A stretch of DNA of 44,340 bases from Desulfobacterales bacterium (GCA_022361395.1 JAKSAX010000484.1:1-44340); one strand, 5' to 3'; counted from the first letter of the stretch, positions 19,275 through 29,141 are shown. Program-made: numbers and translations. The notes: generated by a model not told the origin, from the sequence alone.

Positions 19275-20602
19275 AATTCGGCAAATTCAGCACTGAGATA
19301 CCCACCCTTGGCGAAGCCAAGATAGATTCTCCTCTGACCATGGAAGGTATTGCCAGGAAGGGAAAAGCCTGTGGTTCACGGTTTATTTCCGAAAGCTCCA
19401 GGGTAACGGTTGATGTGGATGTTGAATGTCTGAAGGGGGAAACTGCCGGTGAATTTCTCAGTTTTGAACAGGCCGGCCCCAGGGAAAAAATCTATTTTGA
19501 CCCGAGCAAGCTTAAATGCGCAGTTGTTACCTGTGGGGGGCTGTGCCCGGGGCTTAACGATATCATCCGTTCCATTGTGCTTGAGCTCTATCACCTCTAT
19601 AAAGTGAAAAATATTTTCGGCATCCGTCACGGTCTTCAGGGGTTTATTCCCGAGTACGGCCATTCTGTAATTGATCTTGATCCAAAGGCGGTATCAGGTA
19701 TTCAGAACAAGGGGGGATCCATTCTGGGGTCATCCCGGGGCGCCCAGGATATAGATGCGGTCGTGGACTGCCTGGAAAGAATGGGGGTTGGCCTCCTCTT
19801 TATGGTAGGGGGGGACGGCACCCTGATGGCATCCAAAAAAATTGCTGATGAAATTCTGAACCGGAACCTGAAAATCTCGGTGGTCGGCATTCCCAAAACC
19901 ATTGACAATGACATTTTTCTGGTATCCAGATCCTTTGGGTTTGACACGGCTGTTGACGTGGCCACCCTGGCCCTGAAAGGCGCGCATAACGAAGCTGAGG
20001 CTTATCCCAACGGGGTGGGTCTGGTAAAGCTCATGGGGCGGCACTCAGGGTTTCTGGCGGCCACGGCTGCCCTGGCCCAGGCCGATGCAAACTTTGTTCT
20101 GATCCCTGAAGAGGAGATTTTTCTTTATGGGAAAAGCGGATTTCTCCAGGCCCTGGAGAATCGTCTTGCAGTTGCCAAACATGCGGTCATTGTGGTGGCC
20201 GAGGGGGCGGGCCAGAACTTCTTTGATGATGAAGACAAGGAGTATGACGAGTCAGGGAATGTTAAACTCAAGGATATCGGTCTTTTTTTAAAGGACAAGA
20301 TCAAGCAGTACTTTCAGTCCAAGGGAATGCCGATATCCCTGAAATATATCGATCCCTCCTATATCATCCGCAGCCTTCCGGCAAATGCAAATGATTCCGT
20401 GTTCTGCGGCCTTCTGGGACGTGATGCGGTTCATGCAGGCATGGCCGGAAAGACCAATTTGATTATCAGCTTCTGGAACAACCACTATGTCCACGTGCCA
20501 ATGGCTGCCACTGCAGGCAAGCGGAAACACCTGGACCCCCGGGGGCGGCTCTGGCAGTCTGTGCTTGAGACCACGGGCCAGAACTCTTTTTTTACCGACT
20601 GA
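19271..20602 (+). CDS. 6-phosphofructokinase (group II-like)
   Basis: TCGGLCPGLNDIIRSIV, MVGGDGTLMASKKIADEI, VGIPKTIDNDI, LVKLMGRHSGFLA; ATGA overlap with kdsD. Confidence 0.92.
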   Translation: MKFGKFSTEIPTLGEAKIDSPLTMEGIARKGKACGSRFISESSRVTVDVDVECLKGETAGEFLSFEQAGPREKIYFDPSKLKCAVVTCGGLCPGLNDIIRSIVLELYHLYKVKNIFGIRHGLQGFIPEYGHSVIDLDPKAVSGIQNKGGSILGSSRGAQDIDAVVDCLERMGVGLLFMVGGDGTLMASKKIADEILNRNLKISVVGIPKTIDNDIFLVSRSFGFDTAVDVATLALKGAHNEAEAYPNGVGLVKLMGRHSGFLAATAALAQADANFVLIPEEEIFLYGKSGFLQALENRLAVAKHAVIVVAEGAGQNFFDDEDKEYDESGNVKLKDIGLFLKDKIKQYFQSKGMPISLKYIDPSYIIRSLPANANDSVFCGLLGRDAVHAGMAGKTNLIISFWNNHYVHVPMAATAGKRKHLDPRGRLWQSVLETTGQNSFFTD

Positions 20603-22334
20603 TCTCCCTGAATTTTCCCCGTTTTACCGTAAGCAGGAACAGTTCCTTGTGCGGGCTTCCCGTGTTGTCAAATATGGTCTGGCCGGTTACCCCGTCGAAC
20701 ATCTGCCTGCCCTGGAGTGTCTCTTTCAGTCCCTCCCTTGAATCAACCTCCGGGTTCATGGCAGCCGTGAATAGAATGTTAGCCGTATCATAGGCAATTG
20801 CCTCTAAAAAACCGGGCGGCTCCTGAAAGACCTCCCTGAAGCCCTTGTCAAAATCCGCAGTGACCGGATTCCGGCTTTCCCCGAAGTATCCGTCTGAGAT
20901 AACCGCGTTTTTGTTGTACCCCCTGGCCTGGGTCAGGAGGCTCTTCTGATGCCAGAGATTGGTGCCTAACAATACCATACCCCTGGCATCGTTAAACGCA
21001 AGTTGGGGCAGGATAAGATTGACCCGTGAGGGCGCATCCGGAATGAACAGGGCCTCGAAATCAATTTCAAGGCGGTCCTCATTGGCAACTTTTGAGCTGC
21101 GGCTGGAGAACTGGCGGCGCTCCTGGGAGGCTTCTGCCGGTTCGGCAGAAGAGGCAGGCTCAGGATCTGACATTTCTCCGTCCGTTTCCCCTGCCGGGCC
21201 GTCCGGAGATTCAGGCTCCGGTTCTTCAGGTATCAGGAACTCCGGAACCGGATAGTACTCCCCTGTCAATTTCTGCAGGGGAACAGTGAAATCGGTTTTT
21301 GTGCCGTCATAGGATTCTACGCCGACCACTTCACCGTTGAACTCATCCACAACGTTCCAGAACAACTCCATATACCGTTTTCCGTAGCGCTCTTCAGGAT
21401 AAAGGATGGCCACTTTCTTCAGGCCAAGTTCCATGAAAATATAGGATCCAAGGGACTGGACCTGCATTTCCGGGGTAATGAAGTTGGAAAAAAGATAATC
21501 CCCCTGGAGCGGGAATTCGCTTTTCTGGGTGAGGGCAATCAGGGGAATTCTCATTTCCTGGGCCTGTTTGCCGGCCGCCTCAGGTACCAGCAGCGGGCCG
21601 ACAATGCCAAGCACATTCTCCCGTGCCAGCTCCTCTACGCAAAGCGCAGCATGATCCGGGTCTGACCGGGTATCCTTTACAACGACCTTAAAGGGACGGC
21701 CGAATTTTTCAGACAGATCTCGGACGGCAAGCTGGATTCCCCTGAGGGTTTTCTGTCCGTAAACCTTGTATTTGCCTGACAAAGGCAGGAGGCAGCCGAT
21801 GGTATCCCGGTTAAACGTAAGCTGTTTTATGCTTTTTAAAATATCTTTTGCCCCGGCGGCATGGGGGTGGCCGGGATAGTCATTTATAAAGCTTTCAAGC
21901 ACGGGACGTGCAAGGGCATAGTCTTCACCGGCCGCATAATTGTAGCCAAGCCAGTACCTGAGAACGGACAGGGGAATGGTCAGGTTTCTGATCCCTGCAA
22001 ATTCTTCAATGGTTTGGGGCGGAGTCTTTCCCAGGGTAGTCTCTATTGCGTCAATGATTTGCTTTTTTTCTTCCGCACCGTCCACTCCCTTTTCCATGGC
22101 CTTGTCAAGGGCCTGGTTATAGATCAGCAGCGCATCCTGAAAATTTTCCATGTCTGCAAATTTTTCCGCCTCAGCCATGAGGATGGGGATCAGGGAAACC
22201 GTCTCTTTTTTTTCTTCCTTTTTTTCAGGCGGGGGAGGGACCGGGCTTACCGGCGGCTTCGTACACCCCCATGCCAGAAACAGAGATAGTGTTACACCGG
22301 TCAGCAACAGGTGGCGGATGGTCTTTTTTTGTAT
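20592..22334 (-). CDS. LppC/penicillin-binding protein activator-like lipoprotein with periplasmic-binding (type 1) fold
   Basis: N-terminus MIQKKTIRHLLLTGVTLSLFLAWGC (lipobox LAWGC), CLLPLSGKYKVYGQKTLRGIQLAVRD, VLGIVGPLLVPEAAGKQAQEMRIPLIALTQ; start could be 22385. Confidence 0.8.
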   Translation of the reverse strand: MQKKTIRHLLLTGVTLSLFLAWGCTKPPVSPVPPPPEKKEEKKETVSLIPILMAEAEKFADMENFQDALLIYNQALDKAMEKGVDGAEEKKQIIDAIETTLGKTPPQTIEEFAGIRNLTIPLSVLRYWLGYNYAAGEDYALARPVLESFINDYPGHPHAAGAKDILKSIKQLTFNRDTIGCLLPLSGKYKVYGQKTLRGIQLAVRDLSEKFGRPFKVVVKDTRSDPDHAALCVEELARENVLGIVGPLLVPEAAGKQAQEMRIPLIALTQKSEFPLQGDYLFSNFITPEMQVQSLGSYIFMELGLKKVAILYPEERYGKRYMELFWNVVDEFNGEVVGVESYDGTKTDFTVPLQKLTGEYYPVPEFLIPEEPEPESPDGPAGETDGEMSDPEPASSAEPAEASQERRQFSSRSSKVANEDRLEIDFEALFIPDAPSRVNLILPQLAFNDARGMVLLGTNLWHQKSLLTQARGYNKNAVISDGYFGESRNPVTADFDKGFREVFQEPPGFLEAIAYDTANILFTAAMNPEVDSREGLKETLQGRQMFDGVTGQTIFDNTGSPHKELFLLTVKRGKFREISR

Positions 22335-22430
22335 CATTATAAATGTCATCTGGAGATTCTGTTTTGTTTTCTGTCCATTCTGCATTGCTGCCCTTTTATC
22401 AGGCCGGCCAACTATAAGTAAATTCCTGAT

Positions 22431-23342
22431 TTATGTCAAAAACTCTTTTACCGCGGCCAGGGCTTTTGTCGTGTCTTGGGGATCCACCCATACAAGCCCG
22501 GGCTCCTTCTTGAACCAGGTGAACTGCCGTTTTGCATATCTCCGGGTATCCCGCTTGAGCAGGCGCACAGCCTCCTGGAAGTCAACCTCTCCCCTCATGA
22601 ACATTCCCATCTGGCGGTAGCCTATGGATTGCATGGATTTGAGCTCCAGCGGGTATCCCTGTTCCACAAGCCCGTGTACCTCCTTGAGCAGTCCCTGGTC
22701 CAGCATGATATCCACCCGCTGGTTGATCCTCCGGTAGAGTTTTTCCCTTTCCATGTGAAGTCCCAGAGTCAGGCTTTGATAACGCTCCTCTTTAAAATCA
22801 TGATCCTGCTGGCGTTGTGAAATAGGGGTGCCTGTTGTCTGGAATACTTCCAATGCCCGGACAATCCTGAATCCGTCATTGGGATGTATTTTACCTGCCG
22901 CTTCGGGATCGCAGGCTGCCAGGCGGTTGTGAAGTGCCTCCCCTCCCTGCTCTTCCAGCTCCCGGTTTAATTTTTCAAGGGTCTCTTCACAAATAGGTTT
23001 GCCCCGGAACAGGCCGTGGAGCAGTGCGCGGATGTATAACCCGGTTCCACCTGCAACAATGGGTAGTTTTCCCCTGTTGTGTATATCTTCAATGGCCCGG
23101 TCCGCCATTGCGGCAAATTTGCCTGCGTCAAACTCCTCCTTCGGGTCGAGGAAATCCACCAGGTGATGAACTGCGGCAGCCCGCTCTTCAGCATCCGGTT
23201 TAGCCGTCCCTATATCCATAAACTTGTATATCTGCATGGAATCCGCACCAATAATCTCTCCGTTGAATTCCTTGGCAAGTCTGATGGCAAACCCTGTTTT
23301 TCCGACCCCTGTAGGGCCGCATATGGTGATTATTTTTTTCAT
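22431..23342 (-). CDS. miaA: tRNA dimethylallyltransferase MiaA
   Basis: ICGPTGVGKTGFAIRLA, GADSMQIYKFMDIGTAKP, VAGGTGLYIRALLHGLF, IGYRQM. Confidence 0.96.
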   Translation of the reverse strand: MKKIITICGPTGVGKTGFAIRLAKEFNGEIIGADSMQIYKFMDIGTAKPDAEERAAAVHHLVDFLDPKEEFDAGKFAAMADRAIEDIHNRGKLPIVAGGTGLYIRALLHGLFRGKPICEETLEKLNRELEEQGGEALHNRLAACDPEAAGKIHPNDGFRIVRALEVFQTTGTPISQRQQDHDFKEERYQSLTLGLHMEREKLYRRINQRVDIMLDQGLLKEVHGLVEQGYPLELKSMQSIGYRQMGMFMRGEVDFQEAVRLLKRDTRRYAKRQFTWFKKEPGLVWVDPQDTTKALAAVKEFLT

Positions 23343-23398
23343 TCCCGGTTTATTGGACCTTTCTCTCTACTTTCTATATGGGATAATGGCGATAATGG

Positions 23399-23428
23399 TT
23401 GACATTATTCAGTATAAAGCTTTATAAC
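23399..23428 (+). promoter_or_regulatory. Putative sigma70 promoter of the hdrA-mvhD-flx operon
   Basis: TTGACA (23399-23404), 18-bp spacer, TATAAC (23423-23428). Confidence 0.55.
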
Positions 23429-23558
23429 ATGGTTTTTTATTAATGAAAATTAATTAAATGATAAGATTGCCTATTAAAATATCAGGCATAAAAAACAAAA
23501 AGCAAAGATCTGTGACATCAGATATTTGTTTTATTTTCAACTAGAGGAGAGGATAAAA

Positions 23559-26500
23559 ATGAACTCAACAAAAACCGGATCTGTAGTGGTGATTGGTGGC
23601 GGTATCTCCGGCATGCTCTCAGCCCTCGATCTTGCAAATTCGGGATTTTATGTCTATTTGGTGGAAAAAGGGCCTTCGATCGGCGGTGTTATGGCGCAGC
23701 TGGACAAGACCTTTCCGACAAATGACTGTGCCATGTGAATTATCTCACCCACACTGGTCGAGGTCGGCCGGCATTTAAACATTGAGCTTTTAACCCTTTC
23801 TGAGGTTAAAAACGTTACAGGTGAGAAGGGCAATTTTCAGGTAGAAATCCTTAAGAAACCCAGGTATGTCAGCGAAGACCTCTGTGTCGGCTGCGGTGCC
23901 TGTGCTGAAAAATGTCCCGGTAAATTTGATGACACGTACAACGCAGACCTTGCAACACGCAAGGCCGTATACGTTGAATATCCCCAGGCAGTACCCCTTA
24001 AGTACGCCATTAATCCCGATGTCTGCCTCAAGCTGACAAAGGATAAATGCGGTACCTGTGAAACCGTCTGCCCGGCAAATGCAATTGATTATACCCAGAC
24101 GGAAGAGACCATTACCCTTGATGCGGGTTCCATTATCTTTTCTCCGGGATTTAAGCCTTTTGATCCCAGTAAATTTGATAATTACCAGTATGCAGACTAT
24201 CCCAACGTGGTCACTTCCATGGAGTTTGAGCGGCTGCTTTCCGCATCCGGACCTACCATGGGTCATGTTACCACCTTTCCCAAACTGCCTGCAAAGCCCA
24301 AAAAGAAAAAAGACAAGCTGCTGGCGGAAAAACGGAAAGATCCCAAGAAGATCGCCTGGTTCCAGTGTGTCGGTTCAAGGGATATGAACAAGTGTGACAA
24401 TCCTTACTGCTCCTCTGTCTGCTGTATGTACGCAGTCAAAGAAGCCATGATTGCAAAAGAGCATGCCGGCGGAGACCTGGACTGTTCCATCTTTTTCATG
24501 GACATGAGAACCCCGGGCAAAGAATTTGAAAAATACTACCAGAATGCCAAGGAAAAACACGGAATCAACTTTATCCGTTCCAGGGTCCATTCTGTCACGG
24601 AAGACCGGGATACCCATGATCTGAACATCCGCTATGCAGATGAGATGGGTCAGATTGTGGAAGATACCTATGACATGATCGTGCTTTCCGTGGGTCTTGA
24701 AATTACCCCTGAAACCAAAGAACTGGCCGACAAACTCGGTGTTGACCTTACGGACAACGGATTCTGCAAAACAGACTCCTTTGAACCGGTAACCTCTTCC
24801 CGTGACGGCATCTTTGTTTCAGGTGTGTTCAACAACCCCAAAGATATACCCGAGTCTGTTCTGGATGCCTCTGCTGCGGCCTCTGCTGCCGGTGACGCCC
24901 TGAGTGACGTCCGCGGCACCATGACAAAAGAGGTTGAAAAGATCGAGGAAACCAGTGTGGTTGGCGAACGGCCCAGAATCGGTGTGGTCATCTGCGACTG
25001 CGGATCTAACATTGCCGGCGTTGTGGACTGCCCGAGCGTGACCGAATATGCAAAGACCCTGCCCTATGTGGAATTTGCAGATGAGAGCCTCTATGCCTGT
25101 TCCCAGGATGCCCAGGACAAGATGGTAGAGTACATCAAAGAAAAGAATCTCAACCGGATCGTCATTGCAGCCTGTACGCCCAAAACCCATGAGCCCCTGT
25201 TCCAGGAGACCCTGAAAAACTCCGGTCTGAACAAATACCTGTTTGAGATGACCAATATCAGGAATCACAACTCCTGGGTTCATAAAAACAATCCCGACAT
25301 TGCCACTGCCAAAGCCAAGGACCTGGTCCGCATGGCTGTTGCCAAGGCTGCCCTTGCAGAACCCCTGGCAGAAGAAAAGATCAACGTTAATGACTCCGTT
25401 ATGGTCATCGGCGGCGGCTTGGCCGGCATGACGGCAGCCAAGAGTCTGGCTACCCAGGGATATGATACCCATATCATCGAGAAAAAAGATGCCCTTGGCG
25501 GTGAAGCGGTGAAGCTTTACAAGACTGCCCAGGGTGAAGATGTGGGTGAAAAACTTGCTGCCCTGATTTCCGAAGTGGAAGGCAATGAGAAGATCACGGT
25601 TCACACCAATACCACTTTAGAAGGTCTTGAAGGCTTTGTGGGCAACTTCAAATCTCGGTTGAAAACCAACGGGGAGGCCAAAGAGCTTGAACACGGGGTC
25701 GCGGTGATTGCCACAGGTGCAAAATCATCAGAGCCGACAGAGTACTGCTATGGTGAAGACGACAGGGTGATCAAAACCCTGGATCTGGACAGGATGTTTA
25801 AAGAGAACGACCCGAAGCTGGATGCGGTAAAAACCGCTGTTTTCATCCAGTGCGTCGGCTCCAGAGAACCGGAGCGGCCCTATTGTTCCAGAGTCTGCTG
25901 CACCCATTCCGTGGACAATGCCATTGAGTTGAAAAAACGGAATCCCGAAACAGATGTTTTCATCCTTTACAGGGACATCCGGACCTATGGCGAACGTGAA
26001 CTGCTTTATAAAGAGGCAAGGGAGCTGGGCGTGATTTTTATCCGCTATGATGTGGATAAAAAACCTGAGGTTAAGGTTGAAAAAGACGGGGTTAAAATAA
26101 CCCTGATTGATCACGTACTGAATCAGCCCGTAACTATTGAGGCAGACCTTCTGACCCTGGCTGCGGCCATTGAGCCCAGAAAAGACGAGCAGCTGGCCAA
26201 TTTCTTTAAGGTGCCCCTGAATGACGAAGGGTTCTTTGTTGAAAAACATGCCAAACTCGGACCTGCCGAATTTGCCACTGACGGTGTGTTTGTGGCCGGT
26301 TCCGGACATTATCCCAAACCGGTTAACGAAGCCATTACCCAGGGCCGTGCGGCAGCATCCCGCGCACTCACCCTTCTGGCCAAGAAAGACAGCCTGTTTA
26401 CCAGCGGCACCATTGCCACGGTGGACTCTGAAAAATGTTCCGCCTGCGGCGTCTGTGTTTCCATCTGCCCCTACTCTGCACCGGGGTTTGCTGCTGAGGG

Positions 26501-26651
26501 ACGGTTTGCCGGTAAAGCTGAAATCAACCCGGTACTCTGCAAAGGCTGCGGCCTCTGCGTGGCCTCCTGCCGTTCAGGTGCACTGCACCTGAGGGGATTT
26601 GACACCAACCAGATTTTTTCACAGATATTTGCCCTCGGGGAAGTTGTGTAG
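23559..26651 (+). CDS. hdrA: Selenocysteine-containing tandem HdrA-like flavoprotein/iron-sulfur protein (~1030 aa, Sec60 at TGA 23736-23738)
   Basis: ORFs 23526-23738 and 24207-26651 are in one frame with no stop between except TGA 23736; read-through gives ...[37 protein letters not shown]...[12 protein letters not shown]...; two FAD GGGxxG motifs ([18 protein letters not shown]) and C-terminal ferredoxin motifs ([23 protein letters not shown]). Confidence 0.93.
23739..23775 (+). promoter_or_regulatory. Candidate bacterial SECIS element for hdrA
   Basis: CTGGTC (23754-23759)-GAGGTC loop (23760-23765)-GGCCGG (23766-23771), 6-bp stem with G-U pairs; starts 16 nt after the TGA; AGGTC loop resembles the E. 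coli fdhF loop AGGUCU. Confidence 0.8.
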
Positions 26652-26678
26652 AAGTGGTCTAAAGGAGAATTAAATAAA

Positions 26679-27101
26679 ATGAGTGATAAAGAAATTAAAA
26701 TCGTAAGCTTTCTGTGCAACTGGTGCTCCTATGGCGCAGCAGATCTTGCAGGGGTCAGCCGGATGGAATACCCGGCGGACATCCGGGTCATCCGGATTCC
26801 CTGCACCGGCAGAATGAGTCCTAAATTCGTTCTTTCCGCATTCAGGGAAGGTGCTGATGCGGTTTGGGTATCCGGCTGACATCCCGGTGAATGTCATTAC
26901 CTGGATGGTAATTATTATGCACGTCGGAAATTCGCTTTAATGGGCAACCTGCTTGAGCATATGGGTATTGAAAAAGACCGGGTTCATTTCTCCTGGATCT
27001 CTTCTGCCGAAGCCACAAAATTTGTGGATGTGGTCAAGGAAATTTCAGACAAGGTACAGGCCCTTGGACCGAATAAAAAACTTGTAAAGGACTATAATTA
27101 A
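26679..27101 (+). CDS. mvhD: Selenocysteine-containing MvhD/FlxD-like protein (140 aa, Sec67 at TGA 26877-26879)
   Basis: ORF 26679-26879 continues in frame through [20 protein letters not shown]...[83 protein letters not shown]; stop TAA at 27099-27101. Confidence 0.93.
26880..26915 (+). promoter_or_regulatory. Candidate bacterial SECIS element for mvhD
   Basis: ATTACC (26896-26901)-TGGAT loop (26902-26906)-GGTAAT (26907-26912), perfect 6-bp stem starting 17 nt after TGA. Confidence 0.78.
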
Positions 27102-27102
27102 A

Positions 27103-28050
27103 ATGGATACCTGTATACAAAAAATCAGGGAGATAGCAAGAGATCTCCTTGAAAAGGGTGAGGTTGAAAAAGTGATTGGTTTCGCTGACGGAACCATTCC
27201 CATGGCAACCAGTCCTGTAGCGATCTCCAGCAAAGATGATGTGGAAAAGCTGACATTTTCCTCCACCTGCGGACTGAATCTTGCCAACTACGCATCCAAG
27301 GAAAAAGGGAAAATTGCCGTTGTTGCAAAGGGCTGCGACTCCCGGAACCTTGTGACCCATATTGTTGAAAATCAGATTGACAGAGACAAGCTCTATATAA
27401 TCGGCGTTCCCTGCTCCGGAATGGTGGACAAGTGTAAGGTTGCATCCAAACTAGAAGGGGAGATCACCGGGTTTAAGGAAGAGGGAGATACACTCTCCGT
27501 TTCAACGGCTGATAAAACCGTTTCCCTTGATAAAAAAGATGTCCTGCGGCACAACTGCCAATTCTGCACACACCGGAATCCGGTTCTTTATGACGTATTG
27601 GTTTCCGACCTTGTGGAAGAGCAGGCCCTGGACAATCCCTTTCCGGATGTGGATGCCATCCAGGCATTGGATGATGATGCCCGCTGGCAGCACTTCCAGG
27701 ACCTGACCAAAAACTGTATCCGGTGCTATGCCTGCAGGAACGCCTGTCCGCTCTGTTACTGCCCCACCTGTTTTGTGGACGAATCCGGTCCCCAGTGGGT
27801 GGGCAAAGGCCAGAACAGCACGGATGTGGATACCTTTCATTTCCTGAGGGCTTTCCATTGCGCCGGCCGCTGCACAGACTGCGGCGCCTGTGTGGAAGCC
27901 TGTCCCATGGGAATCAACGTACGGGATTTCACCCGTAAACTGAACAAGGATGCCTTGGACATGTTCGGCTGGGAAGCAGGGCTGGATATTGCCAAACGTC
28001 CGCCTCTGGATGCTTACAGTCCGGATGATCCTAATGATTTTATCAAGTAA
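27103..28050 (+). CDS. Iron-sulfur subunit of Flx-like complex (FrhB/FdhB-type N-terminus plus 4Fe-4S motifs)
   Basis: SSTCGLNLANYASKEKGKIAVVAKGCDSRNLVTHIVENQ, CIRCYACRNACPLCYCPTC, CTDCGACVEACPMGINV. Confidence 0.85.
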   Translation: MDTCIQKIREIARDLLEKGEVEKVIGFADGTIPMATSPVAISSKDDVEKLTFSSTCGLNLANYASKEKGKIAVVAKGCDSRNLVTHIVENQIDRDKLYIIGVPCSGMVDKCKVASKLEGEITGFKEEGDTLSVSTADKTVSLDKKDVLRHNCQFCTHRNPVLYDVLVSDLVEEQALDNPFPDVDAIQALDDDARWQHFQDLTKNCIRCYACRNACPLCYCPTCFVDESGPQWVGKGQNSTDVDTFHFLRAFHCAGRCTDCGACVEACPMGINVRDFTRKLNKDALDMFGWEAGLDIAKRPPLDAYSPDDPNDFIK

Positions 28051-28062
28051 CGCATAAAGGGT

Positions 28063-29121
28063 ATGAAAATGAAATTCATAACAATTGATAAAAAGGACTG
28101 GACCAAAGGCATTGATAAATCAAGGGAGACCTATCAGCTTTTCGGTCCGGTTAAAGATGAAAACGGCTGTCAGATCAAACCGCTAGATGCGGATGTTCAG
28201 CCGGATATGAGTTATACCGACTCGGTGCTGTCCGCCAAATCCGTACTATTTCCCCAGACGGAGAAGATTCTGACCACCAGCCTGAATGAAAGTGCGGAAG
28301 ACCACCACATCATGAAACGGGCAGATGCCGACTATACCCCAAGGGCAGTTGTCGGAATCCGTCCCTATGATGCAAAAGCCATCCAGCTGGTCAAGATGAA
28401 CTTTGATACCGAAGACTACCGGGATCCCTATTGGTGTGATGCCTATGAGGCCACCACCTTTGTGGGGCTTGCCATTAACAAGCCCGGTCCCTTTGACTTC
28501 TCCACCTCCACCGGAACCGGTCCTTTCAGCGAGGAAGGCCTGGACATTCTTCTGGCGGACATGGATGACAAGTTCCTGGCCAAGGTGCTGACCCCCAAGG
28601 GCGAAGCCTTTGCCGCTGCCTGCGGATTCGATGCCGCAGCCGATGAAAAAGAGAGCCAGGTACTGCTTGACGTTCTCAGAAAAGAGGCGGAATCCGGCAT
28701 CGGTTCTTCCGTTGAAACGGACAAACTGCAGGGGAAAACCATTCTGGACCTCCATGAAGCCCCCTTCTGGGATGATGTGGCATTTTCCTGTATCAACTGC
28801 GGTACCTGTACCTATGTCTGCCCCACCTGCTGGTGTTTTGACATCCAGGATGAAGCCAAACTCAAGGAATCCACCAGGTTCAGGAACTGGGATACCTGCA
28901 TGTCCTCATTGTTCACCCGTCACGCAACCGGTCACAATCCCAGGGGGGAAAAGACCCAGCGGGTGCGTCAGCGGTTCATGCACAAGCTCAAGTATTTCCT
29001 TGATAAGTATGGTTCAGGGATCATGTGCGTTGGATGCGGCCGGTGCGTAAAGAGCTGTCCTGTCAACATCGATATCCGGCAGGTATGCGCCACCATGAAC
29101 TCTTATGAGAAACAAGACTAG
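28063..29121 (+). CDS. 4Fe-4S dicluster subunit, FlxC/AsrA/HydB-like
   Basis: CINCGTCTYVCPTCWCFDIQD and CVGCGRCVKSCPVNIDIRQV; AsrA-like N-terminus; operon position. Confidence 0.85.
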   Translation: MKMKFITIDKKDWTKGIDKSRETYQLFGPVKDENGCQIKPLDADVQPDMSYTDSVLSAKSVLFPQTEKILTTSLNESAEDHHIMKRADADYTPRAVVGIRPYDAKAIQLVKMNFDTEDYRDPYWCDAYEATTFVGLAINKPGPFDFSTSTGTGPFSEEGLDILLADMDDKFLAKVLTPKGEAFAAACGFDAAADEKESQVLLDVLRKEAESGIGSSVETDKLQGKTILDLHEAPFWDDVAFSCINCGTCTYVCPTCWCFDIQDEAKLKESTRFRNWDTCMSSLFTRHATGHNPRGEKTQRVRQRFMHKLKYFLDKYGSGIMCVGCGRCVKSCPVNIDIRQVCATMNSYEKQD

Positions 29122-29141
29122 CGGACAAAGGAGAATGTAAG

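Noticed and set aside
23526-23738. Short 70-aa ORF as an independent gene or an HdrA pseudogene
   Set aside because: It ends at an in-frame TGA at a conserved Cys position, with downstream frame open for >900 codons and a SECIS-like hairpin; Sec read-through is the better explanation.
24819-25604. 261-aa minus-strand ORF inside hdrA (and 25728-26309)
   Set aside because: Antisense to a well-supported coding sequence; composition reflects codon bias of the sense gene, no recognisable domain.
26679-26879. Short 66-aa ORF as a degraded MvhD
   Set aside because: Same logic: TGA at the conserved Cys, intact downstream MvhD sequence to 27101, SECIS-like hairpin.
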